DNA of 64,000 nt. It comes from KBS-96 sp964247975 (GTDB lineage: Bacteria; Acidobacteriota; Terriglobia; Bryobacterales; Bryobacteraceae). The translations under genes were made by a program, and so were the position numbers. Of the stretch, positions 26,769-35,666 are shown piece by piece (position 1 is the stretch's first letter; every line of letters starts with the position of its first letter). Where the stretch lies: positions 1 to 64,000 of the forward strand of contig CAXTWH010000011.1 in assembly GCA_964247975.1 (NCBI GenBank), in the 5' to 3' direction. The notes under the pieces are model-generated. The model made no database searches and was not told where the DNA came from. It worked only from the letters and a program-made list of their open reading frames with translations.

Positions 26769-28583
26769 ATGAACTTTCAGCCAATACAGAATTATGGTTT
26801 AATCGGGAACATGCGCTCTGCCGCGCTGGTCAGCATGGGCGGTTCCATCGACTTTCTTTGCTTTCCCGAGTTTGACTCGCCCAGCGTTTTCGCCGCGCTG
26901 CTTGATGCGGAAAAAGGCGGTTCATTTACCGTTTATCCTGACCGCAACGACGTTCACGTAAAGCAGCTTTACCTGCCGGACACCAATGTTCTGTTGACGC
27001 GCTTCCTAGCCGAGGACGGAATCGTGGAACTGACCGACTTCATGCCGGTTGATGAAAACGAAAGCTTCAACTGCATTATGCGGACAGTGGCGGTAATTAG
27101 CGGCGAAGCCAATTTCAATCTTCGCTGTTATCCGCGCTTTGATTATGCCCGCGCCGGGCATCGCGTGGAGCAGTGCAATAACGGGATTCTGTTTACCCCG
27201 GAAGCGGATAATTGTCCGCCCATGTCGCTTCACGGCAGCATCGAACTGCAAATTGAAGATAAAGGCGCCTGCGCTCGTTTCACGTTGAAGGCAGGCGAAT
27301 GCGCGCGTTTCATTTTCGGAACCGGCTGCGAGAATTTGTCCTCAGCCGATGTGGATGCGGTGGTAGAAGAGCAGTTCCACGCTACTTCCAATTATTGGCG
27401 TGGTTGGGCCGCTCAATCGAGCTACACCGGGCGATGGCGCGAAATGGTAAACCGTTCCGCCCTGGTTTTGAAGTTATTGACAAACCGCAAGCATGGGTCG
27501 TTAATTGCTGCCCCTACTTTTGGTTTGCCGGAAGCAATTGGCGGACCGCGCAACTGGGATTATCGCTTCACTTGGCTCCGGGATTCTGCTTTCACTTTGT
27601 ATGCCCTCATGCGGCTTGGCTATGTTGAGGAAGGAAACAGCTTTAATCGGTGGTTGAAAGACCGGCTCCGCTTTGAAGCCGAGCAAGGGCCGCTGCAGGT
27701 AATGTATGGCGTTGATGGGCAGATGGAACTGCCGGAATACGAATTGGATCATCTGGAAGGCTACCGCGGCTCCAAACCCGTGCGCATCGGCAACGGCGCG
27801 TATGGACAGCTTCAACTGGATATTTACGGCGAACTGCTCGACGCTGTTTATCTTTCCAACAAATATGGAGATGCCATACCTTACGAGGGCTGGCAGAACC
27901 TGAAAAAGATCCTGCAATGGCTGGCCAAACATTGGAACGACCCCGACGAGGGAATCTGGGAAGTTCGCGGCGGGCGCAAACACTTCCTCCATTCGCGCTT
28001 GATGTGTTGGGTTGCTTTTGATCGCGGCATTCGCTTGGGCGACAAGCGTTCTTTAGAAGGACCCTTTGATTGGATGGAAGAAGCTCGCGACGCGATCAGC
28101 CGCGATATTCACGAAAATTTCTGGGATGCCGAACTGGGCGCTTTCGTGCAGTTTAAAGGCGCAAAGGAAGTAGATGCTTCCGCTTTATTAATGCCCTTAG
28201 TGCGCTTCATCAGTCCGATTGATCCACGCTGGCTTTCCACACTGGCGGTGATTGAACGTGATTTAACAGTGGACACGCTGGTAAAGCGCTATCGTTCCGA
28301 AGGTAGCGTGGATGGCCTCGAAGGCACTGAAGGCAGCTTCACGGCCTGCTCTTTCTGGTTTATCGAAGCCTTGGCGCGCTCGCGCCAGGTGGATAAAGCG
28401 CGGCTGTTATTTGAAAAAATGCTAGGCTACGCTAACCATCTTGGATTGTATTCGGAAGAGTTAAGCGTCAGTGGAGAACATCTGGGTAATTATCCGCAGG
28501 CGTTGACTCACCTGGCTTTGATCAGCGCGGCTACTTACTTGGACCGTCGTTTGTCAAGTAAAAAGCAGGAGCCCTGGAGTTAG
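26769..28583 (+). CDS. Glycoside hydrolase family 15 protein (glucoamylase/trehalase-like)
   Basis: Cytoplasmic-type enzyme of 604 residues with no signal peptide. The N-terminal beta-sandwich begins YGLIGNMRSAALVSMGGSID, typical of bacterial GH15 proteins. The (alpha/alpha)6 barrel carries the substrate-binding GGPRNWDYRFTWLRDSAF and the second acidic cluster GLEGTEGSFTACSFWFIEAL, which holds the catalytic base. The HLGNYPQALTHLALI motif near the end is also characteristic. Members hydrolyse alpha-glucosides, including trehalose in some lineages. It is convergent with the alpha/beta hydrolase gene. Confidence 0.9.
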   Translation: MNFQPIQNYGLIGNMRSAALVSMGGSIDFLCFPEFDSPSVFAALLDAEKGGSFTVYPDRNDVHVKQLYLPDTNVLLTRFLAEDGIVELTDFMPVDENESFNCIMRTVAVISGEANFNLRCYPRFDYARAGHRVEQCNNGILFTPEADNCPPMSLHGSIELQIEDKGACARFTLKAGECARFIFGTGCENLSSADVDAVVEEQFHATSNYWRGWAAQSSYTGRWREMVNRSALVLKLLTNRKHGSLIAAPTFGLPEAIGGPRNWDYRFTWLRDSAFTLYALMRLGYVEEGNSFNRWLKDRLRFEAEQGPLQVMYGVDGQMELPEYELDHLEGYRGSKPVRIGNGAYGQLQLDIYGELLDAVYLSNKYGDAIPYEGWQNLKKILQWLAKHWNDPDEGIWEVRGGRKHFLHSRLMCWVAFDRGIRLGDKRSLEGPFDWMEEARDAISRDIHENFWDAELGAFVQFKGAKEVDASALLMPLVRFISPIDPRWLSTLAVIERDLTVDTLVKRYRSEGSVDGLEGTEGSFTACSFWFIEALARSRQVDKARLLFEKMLGYANHLGLYSEELSVSGEHLGNYPQALTHLALISAATYLDRRLSSKKQEPWS

Positions 28584-28608
28584 GATTTCTGCTTTCTCAA
28601 CAACAAAT

Positions 28609-29463
28609 CTATGACAACTTCGGGTCGCTAATCGGATCGCGGGTGCCGCCGATAAACTCCAGCAGTTCCGCGTTCAACCGGTCTGCCGCCGGCAGAAACA
28701 ATCCGTGCGGTTCGCCCTCGTATTCACTTAACGTGGCATTCGGCAGAATTTTCGCGGATCTTCTCCCTGACACATCAATCGGCACGGTGGAATCGCCTGT
28801 GCCGTGAATCACCAGCACCGGCACGGTAATCCGCTTCATTTCTTCGCGGAAATCGGTTGTGGACCAGGCTTTAGCCGCTGCCAAGGTGGAGCGCAGCGAG
28901 CTTGTCAGCGCCATCTCCTGTGTCCATTCCAGTTCTGGTTCCGAAACCGTGTGCTTCAATACCGTGCGGCCGTAAAACTTCGCTCCGAATTCTTTCAGAA
29001 AATCAGGTCTGTTCTTTCGAATATTAGCTTCAATTTCGGTAAAAACGCTGGAATCCACGCCTTCCGGATTATCATCGGTTTTCAACAGGTATGGCGGCAC
29101 CGCTGATACCAGCACTGCTTTTGCCACGCGGCTCGTTCCATACCGGCTCAAGTAACGCACCACTTCGCCGCCGCCCATAGAGAAGCCAACCAGCGTTGCT
29201 CCGCGCAGGTCCAATTTCTCCAGCAATGAATTTAAGTCTGCCGCGAACGTGTTGTAGTCATACCCGTTCCAGGGCTGTCCCGACTTGCCGAAACCGCGCC
29301 GGTCATAAGTGATGACCCGCAGCCCGTGTTCCGCCAGAAACGTGGATTGTTTTTCCCACATATCGCCGTTCAACGGCCACCCGTGGATTAACACCACCGG
29401 CGTTCCTGTTCCCCAATCCCTGTAATAAATCTCCGTCCCGTCCTGCGCTGTGACAAATGGCAT
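28609..29463 (-). CDS. Alpha/beta hydrolase (non-haem chloroperoxidase-like)
   Basis: About 284 residues. I start at the ATG at 29461-29463 (MPFVTAQDGTEIYYRDWG), the usual N-terminus of this group; the longer frame adds atypical sequence. The catalytic triad is visible: Ser in the nucleophile elbow LVGFSMGGGEVVRY, Asp in VIHGTGDSTVPI and His in YEGEPHGLF. The oxyanion segment is LIHGWPLNGDMWEKQ. Such enzymes act as esterases or perhydrolases; the substrate is unknown. No signal peptide is visible. Confidence 0.87.
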   Translation of the reverse strand: MPFVTAQDGTEIYYRDWGTGTPVVLIHGWPLNGDMWEKQSTFLAEHGLRVITYDRRGFGKSGQPWNGYDYNTFAADLNSLLEKLDLRGATLVGFSMGGGEVVRYLSRYGTSRVAKAVLVSAVPPYLLKTDDNPEGVDSSVFTEIEANIRKNRPDFLKEFGAKFYGRTVLKHTVSEPELEWTQEMALTSSLRSTLAAAKAWSTTDFREEMKRITVPVLVIHGTGDSTVPIDVSGRRSAKILPNATLSEYEGEPHGLFLPAADRLNAELLEFIGGTRDPISDPKLS

Positions 29464-29575
29464 GGTGTACTTTGTCCTCCGCACGGTAGGACGCATGGAT
29501 CGACTGAACACGTTCATCAGAAGTCATCAAACCCTGCATTTCTTGGGAAAACAGACAAGATATAGCGCTAACGGG

Positions 29576-30586
29576 TTAATACCCCTTCTGTTTATCCACT
29601 ACGTGGATCAGCGGTTTTCCTTCCACAAAACGTTTTACGTTTTCTGTCAGGGTTCCTTCCATGCGGCCCATATCCTGATCGGATCGTCCGGCAATGTGCG
29701 GAGTAATCACAACATTGTTGAACTTCCAGAGCGGATGTTCTTTCGGCAGCGGCTCCGGATCGGTCACATCCACTCCCGCGCCTGCCAGCCGTTTTTCATC
29801 AAGCGCCTTGGTTAATCCGTTCAAGTCATAAATTCCGCCGCGGCTCACCGCGATGAAATAGGAATTCTGTTTCATCAGCCCAAACTGCTGCGCTCCCATC
29901 ATCTTGTGGCTTTGGGGCGTGTCCGGCGCGGAAATGAAAACCACATCGGCTTGCGGCAGCACATCATTAAGCTGGTCCGGCTTCACCACTTGTTTAAGAA
30001 ACGGCAGAAACGGCTTGTCTTCCGGGTCCACGCCGAGTACGCTCATGCCGAATGCGTTGGCGCGAACTGCAATCTGCATGCCGATTCCGCCCATCCCAAT
30101 CACCAGCGCCGTTTTGCCGTTTAATTCAATGCCGTGAAAAGAGCGCGGGTTCCAAACCTGCTGCTTGTCATTCTGGTAAAGAACGTTAAGATTTCTCGAA
30201 AGCATCAACAACATGGCCAGCGCGTGATCGGCAATCTCCGGCCCTTGCACAATTTTGTTGTTGGTCAATACGATGTTGCTGTTGCGCAGGTCGCTTGTTC
30301 CGTCTTTGGGAAATAACACCTGTTCCACTCCCGCGCTGATGACTCCCACCCACTTCAGATTCTTACCGGCGCGAACCTCCTCTGGTGTGATCTCGCCCAG
30401 ATAAGCATCAGCATCGGTGATCTCCTGCATTACGTTATCCGGTGTTATCGGAACAATTTTAGCTTGAGGGGCTGCACTTTGCAGTGCTTGTAATAATTCA
30501 GCGGGAGGATACGCCAGCAAAATCTTTTTCTGCTGCGCGAATGCAGTAAGGACGCAAGTGAATAAGAGCAGGAGAAAGCGTGGCAT
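29576..30586 (-). CDS. D-2-hydroxyacid dehydrogenase with Sec signal peptide
   Basis: NAD(P)-dependent dehydrogenase of 336 residues. The nucleotide-binding loop is VIGMGGIGMQIA, and the catalytic set is Arg in AVSRGGIYD, Glu in DVTDPEPLP and His in VITPHIAGRSDQ. The N-terminus MPRFLLLLFTCVLTAFAQ is a clear cleavable signal, which is unexpected because the pyridine cofactor is cytosolic. It may be a periplasmic oxidoreductase with bound cofactor, or the frame may include a misleading start, although the signal is convincing. It is the last gene before the flagellar island, same strand as flgM. Confidence 0.85.
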   Translation of the reverse strand: MPRFLLLLFTCVLTAFAQQKKILLAYPPAELLQALQSAAPQAKIVPITPDNVMQEITDADAYLGEITPEEVRAGKNLKWVGVISAGVEQVLFPKDGTSDLRNSNIVLTNNKIVQGPEIADHALAMLLMLSRNLNVLYQNDKQQVWNPRSFHGIELNGKTALVIGMGGIGMQIAVRANAFGMSVLGVDPEDKPFLPFLKQVVKPDQLNDVLPQADVVFISAPDTPQSHKMMGAQQFGLMKQNSYFIAVSRGGIYDLNGLTKALDEKRLAGAGVDVTDPEPLPKEHPLWKFNNVVITPHIAGRSDQDMGRMEGTLTENVKRFVEGKPLIHVVDKQKGY

Positions 30587-30614
30587 CTGTCTTTATGAAC
30601 AGATACCAGTGTAG

Positions 30615-30893
30615 CTATTCTTCCAGCATGGAACTGACCAGCTTGCGGCTGAGTTGAGCCGCATCAACCGAATACGTGCCTGCGCTGATCTGCCGTTTCA
30701 ATTCCTGAATCCGGTTTTCCGAAGCGGTCTGCAGTTTGTTCGTCAAAAGGCTGATGGAACTGAGCGTAACCAAATCTTCGCTCGCTGACCCGGAGTTGAT
30801 CGAAGGCGAAGATTTCGTTTCATCAGTTTTCGCCGCTGCCGGAACTGCCTGTTCTTTGGTTACTGACTGCGAATGGTACGAATCAATCTTCAT
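30615..30893 (-). CDS. flgM: Anti-sigma-28 factor FlgM
   Basis: Small cytoplasmic protein of 92 residues that binds and inhibits FliA until the hook is complete and FlgM is exported. The N-terminal half is disordered and Ser/Ala/Thr-rich. The C-terminal FlgM core reads EDLVTLSSISLLTNKLQ, then RIQELKRQISAGTYSVDA, then QLSRKLVSSML. It is the last gene of the leftward flg unit, one base after flgJ. Its target fliA is the penultimate gene of the opposite unit. Confidence 0.92.
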   Translation of the reverse strand: MKIDSYHSQSVTKEQAVPAAAKTDETKSSPSINSGSASEDLVTLSSISLLTNKLQTASENRIQELKRQISAGTYSVDAAQLSRKLVSSMLEE

Positions 30894-30894
30894 C

Positions 30895-31239
30895 TCAACC
30901 TTCCTGTTTCGTCTGGTTCACCTGGTCTACCTTATGCTGCAAACCATTAGTAATCATTTTAGCGAGTCCTAAGCCGCCCTTGCTGGCGAGCGAGGAAGAA
31001 AGCGCTTGTTCGGACATTTCGGTCAGCGTCGCGCCTGCTTCGTTTTCGTCCGTGTCCATCCACCCTGTTCCGTCGCTTCCACGCGCCGATTGCAGCAGTT
31101 GCCCAATTAATAGCGATTCGAATTGGGATGCTGCTTTTTCCACTGCTTCCGGCGTATCCTTACTTGTCTTAGCGGGTTTCTGGTCGTATCCAGTTCCCGC
31201 TGTTATTAATGAGTTCCTGATCGGCGTGATTTCGCTCAT
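30895..31239 (-). CDS. flgJ: Rod-binding protein, FlgJ N-terminal domain only
   Basis: A 114-residue homologue of the N-terminal rod-capping domain of FlgJ: EKAASQFESLLIGQLLQSA, then ATLTEMSEQALSSSLASKGG, then LGLAKMI. The C-terminal muramidase domain of enterobacterial FlgJ is missing, as in many other phyla, so another enzyme must open peptidoglycan for the rod. It sits between flgI and flgM with very small gaps. Confidence 0.9.
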   Translation of the reverse strand: MSEITPIRNSLITAGTGYDQKPAKTSKDTPEAVEKAASQFESLLIGQLLQSARGSDGTGWMDTDENEAGATLTEMSEQALSSSLASKGGLGLAKMITNGLQHKVDQVNQTKQEG

Positions 31240-31254
31240 TATTTTTCTCCTGTA

Positions 31255-32364
31255 TTAAAGCACTTCCACTTCGGCGTTCAGCGCGCCTGCTGCTTTCAGA
31301 TTTTGCAGAATCGCGATGATATCTCTGGGCGTTGACCCGATCGCCACCAGCGCGCGCACCAGATCATCCACATTCGCCCCTTCTTTCAACACCACGTCGC
31401 GAGCCTTTTCTTCTTTCACGCCCACGCTGACCTGCGGAACCACCGCGGTCTGCGCGCCCGGTCCGCTCAAAGGAGCCGGCTGCGACACCGCGTAAGATGT
31501 TTGTACTTCCACCGTCAGGTTTCCGTGCAGAATCGACACCGGCGCAATCCGCACATCCCGCCCCAATACCACCGTGCCGGTTTTTTCGTTAATCACAATT
31601 TTTGCCGGCAGGTCTGCATCTACTTGTACCGCTTCCACCTGGGCAATGAATTCTACCGATCGATTGCGGTAAGAGTCGGGAATTTGAATTTCCACTAAAC
31701 CGGAGTTCCTGGCCGCCGCTAGTGCAGTCGGGCCGGGAAATGCCTTGTTCACTGCTTGCGCAATCCGTGCTGCTGTCGTGAAGTCGGAATCGTGCAATTG
31801 CAAGCGCAGCGTGCCTCGTGGCTCCACAGTCGGCGGAGCCTGTTCCACAATCGCTCCGGAAGGCACTCGGCCTGCCGTCGGATGGTTCACCGTTTGTGAA
31901 TTGCCGCCCCGTCCGGCGACGAATCCGCCGGTCAGTACCGATCCCTGCGCCACTGCGTACACTTGGCCGTTCGCTGCCCGCAGCGGAGTCAGAATCAATA
32001 ATCCGCCCTGTAGATTGCTGGCATCGCCTACGGTTGCCACCGTAACATCAACTTTGGTTCCCGGCTGCGCAAAAGCGGGCAGCGAGGCCGTTACCATCAC
32101 TGCCGCCGTATTGCGAACCAGAATGGAGGCCGGATTCACGGCTACCCCCATGCGCTGCAATACGTTGGTCAAAGTCTGGGCTGAGAAAACAGTTTGACGT
32201 TTATCGCCTGTGCCGTTCAAGCCCACCACTAACCCGTAGCCGATCAACTGGTTTTCGCGCACGCCTTCAATGGCAGCTAAATCCTTCAACCGCGTTCCGG
32301 CAGCTTGAAGAGTTTGACCGGCCAGTAACAAGGCGAGTAAGTTGGCAAGATGAAACCGTTTCAT
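31255..32364 (-). CDS. flgI: Flagellar P-ring protein FlgI
   Basis: Periplasmic protein of 369 residues that forms the bushing in peptidoglycan around the rod. It has a signal peptide (MKRFHLANLLALLLAG) and then the family opening RLKDLAAIEGVRENQLIGYG, GLNGTGDKRQTVF, a central VATVGDASNLQGGLLILTPL, and the C-terminal KEGANVDDLVRALVAIGSTP and DIIAILQNLKAAGAL blocks. Full length. It lies four bases after flgH. Confidence 0.96.
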   Translation of the reverse strand: MKRFHLANLLALLLAGQTLQAAGTRLKDLAAIEGVRENQLIGYGLVVGLNGTGDKRQTVFSAQTLTNVLQRMGVAVNPASILVRNTAAVMVTASLPAFAQPGTKVDVTVATVGDASNLQGGLLILTPLRAANGQVYAVAQGSVLTGGFVAGRGGNSQTVNHPTAGRVPSGAIVEQAPPTVEPRGTLRLQLHDSDFTTAARIAQAVNKAFPGPTALAAARNSGLVEIQIPDSYRNRSVEFIAQVEAVQVDADLPAKIVINEKTGTVVLGRDVRIAPVSILHGNLTVEVQTSYAVSQPAPLSGPGAQTAVVPQVSVGVKEEKARDVVLKEGANVDDLVRALVAIGSTPRDIIAILQNLKAAGALNAEVEVL

Positions 32365-32368
32365 AAAT

Positions 32369-33103
32369 TTAGAACGGCATTATTCCGAGCAGAATACGGT
32401 AAAGCAGGTTCGGACGGTGAATCGCGTCGTTTACTACCCCTTTGCCGTTGATGCATACTTCCAGATCCGCCACGCGGGTCGAGGTAATCGAGTTATCCGG
32501 CCCAATGTCAATCGGGCGCACAATGCCGCGTAAGGAAACTTTCTGCGCTTCGGAATTGATGGCAACTGATTTCGTGCCTTCCACGATCAAGTTTCCGTTC
32601 GGCAGCACTTTAATTACTCGCGCCGAAAGCGTAGTTGTCAGGGTGCTTTGCCGCGATGTCGAACCCTGTCCGTTCAACTGCTGCTGCGAGTTCACATCGG
32701 CTAAGTTAGCCAGCGCGCCCGTTGCCGCCCTTGCTCCAAATAAGGAACTCACTGAAGATTTAGCCGCTGAGGTGCGCTTGGTAGCGGTGGTGCCTTGCGC
32801 GTTGGCATTGGCTTGTTCGGAAACAACCACGGTCACTACATCGCCTACTCGCGTAGCCCGGAAGTCCATCGCCAAATCGCCTAGGCTTCCCCCGATGGCG
32901 TACAACGAGCCTGACGAGGGAACATCGGCAGGGTCGGTGCTGTTGTCGGCCAATAACTGGTCGATCAATGAAGGCTGAGGAGTTGTTGGCACAGTCTTTT
33001 CAGGCTTTCCGGCAGCCGCCGGCAGAGAAGCGCACAACAGGACCAGCAGACATTTCCGTGGAACCTGCAAAACACTCCACTGTTCTAGTGGACGATTCAT
33101 CAT
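32369..33103 (-). CDS. flgH: Flagellar L-ring protein FlgH
   Basis: Outer-membrane ring protein of 244 residues. Family text: SLYAIGGSLGDLAMDFRATR, VGDVVTVVVSEQANANAQGT, RVIKVLPNGNLIVEGTKS, then IVRPIDIGPDNSITSTRVAD. The N-terminal hydrophobic signal has a cysteine (LLVLLCASLPAAAG), but the lipobox is not canonical, so lipid attachment is uncertain. Located between flgA and flgI. Its presence confirms a diderm envelope. Confidence 0.95.
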   Translation of the reverse strand: MMNRPLEQWSVLQVPRKCLLVLLCASLPAAAGKPEKTVPTTPQPSLIDQLLADNSTDPADVPSSGSLYAIGGSLGDLAMDFRATRVGDVVTVVVSEQANANAQGTTATKRTSAAKSSVSSLFGARAATGALANLADVNSQQQLNGQGSTSRQSTLTTTLSARVIKVLPNGNLIVEGTKSVAINSEAQKVSLRGIVRPIDIGPDNSITSTRVADLEVCINGKGVVNDAIHRPNLLYRILLGIMPF

Positions 33104-33151
33104 TATTTCTCTCCTTCTCTGCTTGAAACTGAATTACTCTCTGGCGTTAAA

Positions 33152-33940
33152 CTAACGCTGGGGAACAAACACCAGAACCATGCCTTTGGCGCTTACCACG
33201 CCTCGGAAAGCATGTCCCGACCGGCTGTTTGTTAATTCAATGGACTGGCCTTCCCGGCCATTGGAATGAGCTTCCGCGTCGAAAATGATGTGCGCCTGCC
33301 CGGCCACTGCTTCTACTTGCACTTTGTCGCCGCGCCGGATTAATGGGGGAGGCTCCACCATGTCCTTAGTTAGTTGGCTCAGCGCGTGTACGCTGCGCTT
33401 CAGGCTTAACCCGGCATAATCGGAAACTGATTCGTCCTTTGAAGTCAATAATGGACACGCTATTGCTTCCACATTGCTCAACTGCTCCGGACCGAGCATC
33501 TGCCCGGCCTGATAGTTGTCGTTTACACGCACAATCTGACGCTTCACAAATACCCGCACTCGCGCCCAGCACATCGCCGTCCTTGCGCCGTTGTCTGGGG
33601 TTACCTTTCCTCGCCAAAGAAAAGGATTTTCCGGATGCGCTGCCGGCGGCGGAAGAGCTTCCCGCGCGGAAAACTCCAGTTTTCCTGGCGGCAGCGGGTT
33701 TTGGCTGGTTTCCAGCACTTCCACGGTTGCTGCTGCGGCGCTGCTTCCCAAGCTTTCCCGTATAGCGGAAACAACCTCTTCCGTGTTCAACGTTCGAACA
33801 GCGGATTTCACTTCAACCGCCTGCTCGCTGGCCGGCGACTCCTGTATTTCCGCCCGTAAAGGAAGCCAAATTTGAATGATAATTAGCAGCAGCCGCGCAA
33901 TGTTACTGCGAAATGTTATTAACTTGTTGGTACATTTCAT
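33152..33940 (-). CDS. flgA: Flagellar P-ring assembly chaperone FlgA
   Basis: Periplasmic chaperone for FlgI, 262 residues, with a signal segment (SNIARLLLIIIQIWLPLRA) and a C-terminal SAF-like domain: ARVRVFVKRQIVRVNDNYQA, then PPLIRRGDKVQVEAVAG, ending in FRGVVSAKGMVLVFVPQR. Its start overlaps the end of flgG by 38 bases in another frame, implying coupled translation. No better start appears downstream before the signal peptide. Confidence 0.88.
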   Translation of the reverse strand: MKCTNKLITFRSNIARLLLIIIQIWLPLRAEIQESPASEQAVEVKSAVRTLNTEEVVSAIRESLGSSAAAATVEVLETSQNPLPPGKLEFSAREALPPPAAHPENPFLWRGKVTPDNGARTAMCWARVRVFVKRQIVRVNDNYQAGQMLGPEQLSNVEAIACPLLTSKDESVSDYAGLSLKRSVHALSQLTKDMVEPPPLIRRGDKVQVEAVAGQAHIIFDAEAHSNGREGQSIELTNSRSGHAFRGVVSAKGMVLVFVPQR

Positions 33941-34694
33941 CGGCGGCCTTGACCACTTTGGAATTTGCCTCGTAAGCCCGCTGGCTCACAATCAGATTGA
34001 TAAATTCCTCCACCACGCTGACGTTTGATCCTTCCAGGTATCCTTGTTGTAAAGTTCCCATTCCTTCCTGCCCGCCCGGATTGTCTACCGTGGCATCGCC
34101 GGAAGCGTCCGTCGGAAGGTATAGGTTATTTCCGATGCTGTTCAGTCCTGCCGGGTTCACGAAGTTAGCTAACTGGATCTGTCCCGCAATTTGCGTGGAT
34201 GTCTGTCCCGGCAAGGTGTAACTCACCGTGCCGTCAGAAGAAACAGTGACTGCTTGCGCTGTGGCGGGAATCGTAATCTGCGGTTCCACGCTTTCGCCGT
34301 TCAGCGTCACCATATTTCCGTCACGATCCAGATGAAACGCTCCCGATCTTGTATAAGCCAGCTCTCCGGTGGCACGGCGTACCTGGAAAAAGCCTTTTCC
34401 TTGAATCACCACATCCAGCGGATTGCTTGTTTGTTGAAAATCACCCTGTTGAAAAATAACTTCGTTCGAAGCCGGACGGGCTCCTAAACCGATCTGCAGG
34501 CCCGAAGGAACAACGGTCTGCGCGCCGGAAGCGGTTCCAGGTTGAACCACGCTCTGATACATCAAATCCTGAAACTCAGTACGCCGCATCTTGAAGCCGG
34601 TCGTATTGGCGTTCGCTAGGTTGTTGGCAATGTTATCGACGTTCATCTGCTGCGCCGACATTCCGCTTCCTGCGCTGTAAAGTGCTCGAATCAT
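33903..34694 (-). CDS. flgG: Flagellar distal rod protein FlgG
   Basis: Distal rod subunit, 263 residues. The N-terminal rod motif is MIRALYSAGSGMSAQQMNVD followed by NIANNLANANTTGFK. The middle has LDVVIQGKGFFQV and RSGAFHLDRDGN, and the C-terminus has VVEEFINLIVSQRAYEANSK and VVKAADEMYQQVNNI. These are classic FlgG features and length. It follows flgF by 37 bases. Confidence 0.95.
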   Translation of the reverse strand: MIRALYSAGSGMSAQQMNVDNIANNLANANTTGFKMRRTEFQDLMYQSVVQPGTASGAQTVVPSGLQIGLGARPASNEVIFQQGDFQQTSNPLDVVIQGKGFFQVRRATGELAYTRSGAFHLDRDGNMVTLNGESVEPQITIPATAQAVTVSSDGTVSYTLPGQTSTQIAGQIQLANFVNPAGLNSIGNNLYLPTDASGDATVDNPGGQEGMGTLQQGYLEGSNVSVVEEFINLIVSQRAYEANSKVVKAADEMYQQVNNISQ

Positions 34695-34731
34695 ATCTGT
34701 TTGTCCTTTATCTGTATGTAGTTAGTTTTCT

Positions 34732-35478
34732 TTAAGAACCGACGCGGGCTACTTCTTCCACCACACGGCGATTCATTTCGGAGGCCATTGTTACTGCTTT
34801 TTGCAGCATTTCGAAAGACCGCATAACGCTGACCAGTTTGACCGCGGTATAGGCAGGAGTGACATTTGAAGTTTCAATCCTGCCTTGCTGCACTTCTGCA
34901 TTCGTATTGGGCTGCAGCGTGGCATCGGGTGAAAATCGGAAATAGCCCGCCCCCACCCTGTCGCCCGGATTCTTCGGATCGCTGTTTGTCACGCCCAGTC
35001 GCGCCACTGTGTTTCCGTTCTGCTGTATTTCACCGGCTGGCGTAATTTGGAAATCCTGGTTTGGGTCCAGCTTGATCTGGCCTCCGTCCGTGCCTTTCAC
35101 CGGATAATCTTCCTGCGTCACCAGAATGCCGGCTTTCGAAAGCTTGAAATGGCCGTTTCTGGTGTAATAGGTTCCGTTCGGCCCATCCACCGCGAAGAAA
35201 CCTGAAGAAGCAAGCGCCACATCAGTGGAATTGCCGGTGGGCACCAGCGTTCCTTGTGAAAGGTCCGTCCAGCTATGTTCCGCTACAGGCATCTCTGCTG
35301 TATCAGGCCGCCCTTCGTTGTAACCGTTCCAGGCGTTCTCGCCAAAGTAAGTGTTATAAGATTCCTGATCTGCTTTATAGCCGGTGGTCCCGGCGTTTGC
35401 AATGTTATTAGCCAGAAGATCCAGCGTTTCCATGCGTGATCGCATTCCGCTTGCTGCTGTTGCAATGAGTGAGTCCAT
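34732..35478 (-). CDS. flgF: Flagellar rod protein FlgF
   Basis: Proximal rod subunit, 248 residues, paralogous to FlgG but ending VKLVSVMRSFEMLQKAVTMA and beginning MDSLIATAASGMRSRMETLD, then LLANNIANAGTTGYK. Its position ahead of flgG, and the FFAVDGPNGTYYTRNGHFKL block, support FlgF. It is the first gene of the leftward unit; a ribosome site CAGGA lies upstream and a sigma-54-like site at 35501-35515. Confidence 0.92.
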   Translation of the reverse strand: MDSLIATAASGMRSRMETLDLLANNIANAGTTGYKADQESYNTYFGENAWNGYNEGRPDTAEMPVAEHSWTDLSQGTLVPTGNSTDVALASSGFFAVDGPNGTYYTRNGHFKLSKAGILVTQEDYPVKGTDGGQIKLDPNQDFQITPAGEIQQNGNTVARLGVTNSDPKNPGDRVGAGYFRFSPDATLQPNTNAEVQQGRIETSNVTPAYTAVKLVSVMRSFEMLQKAVTMASEMNRRVVEEVARVGS

Positions 35479-35500
35479 GTTCGTCCTGCACTCCTTCAGA

Positions 35501-35515
35501 GCATTTGGTATGCCA
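35501..35515 (-). promoter_or_regulatory. Candidate sigma-54 promoter for the leftward flg unit
   Basis: On the minus strand the sequence TGGCATACCAAATGC matches the sigma-54 pattern TGGCAC-N5-TTGC with correct GG-N10-GC spacing. Transcription would begin near 35489, leaving an 11-base leader that still contains the AGGA of the flgF ribosome site. Sigma-54 control of hook-basal body genes is common in several phyla. This is pattern matching only; no enhancer or RpoN regulator gene is visible here. Confidence 0.45.
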
Positions 35516-35666
35516 ACTTAGTCTGAGCGAATTTCCTAGACTACGAAGTTCAAAATTGCATTCAAATTGGGCTGGTGATTGTCGATAAGCAACATCGGAG
35601 CAAAGTTTACGCCTTATAAATCAATGATTTTTTGGAAATGGCTACTAAGATGCAGTAAGCACCTTC

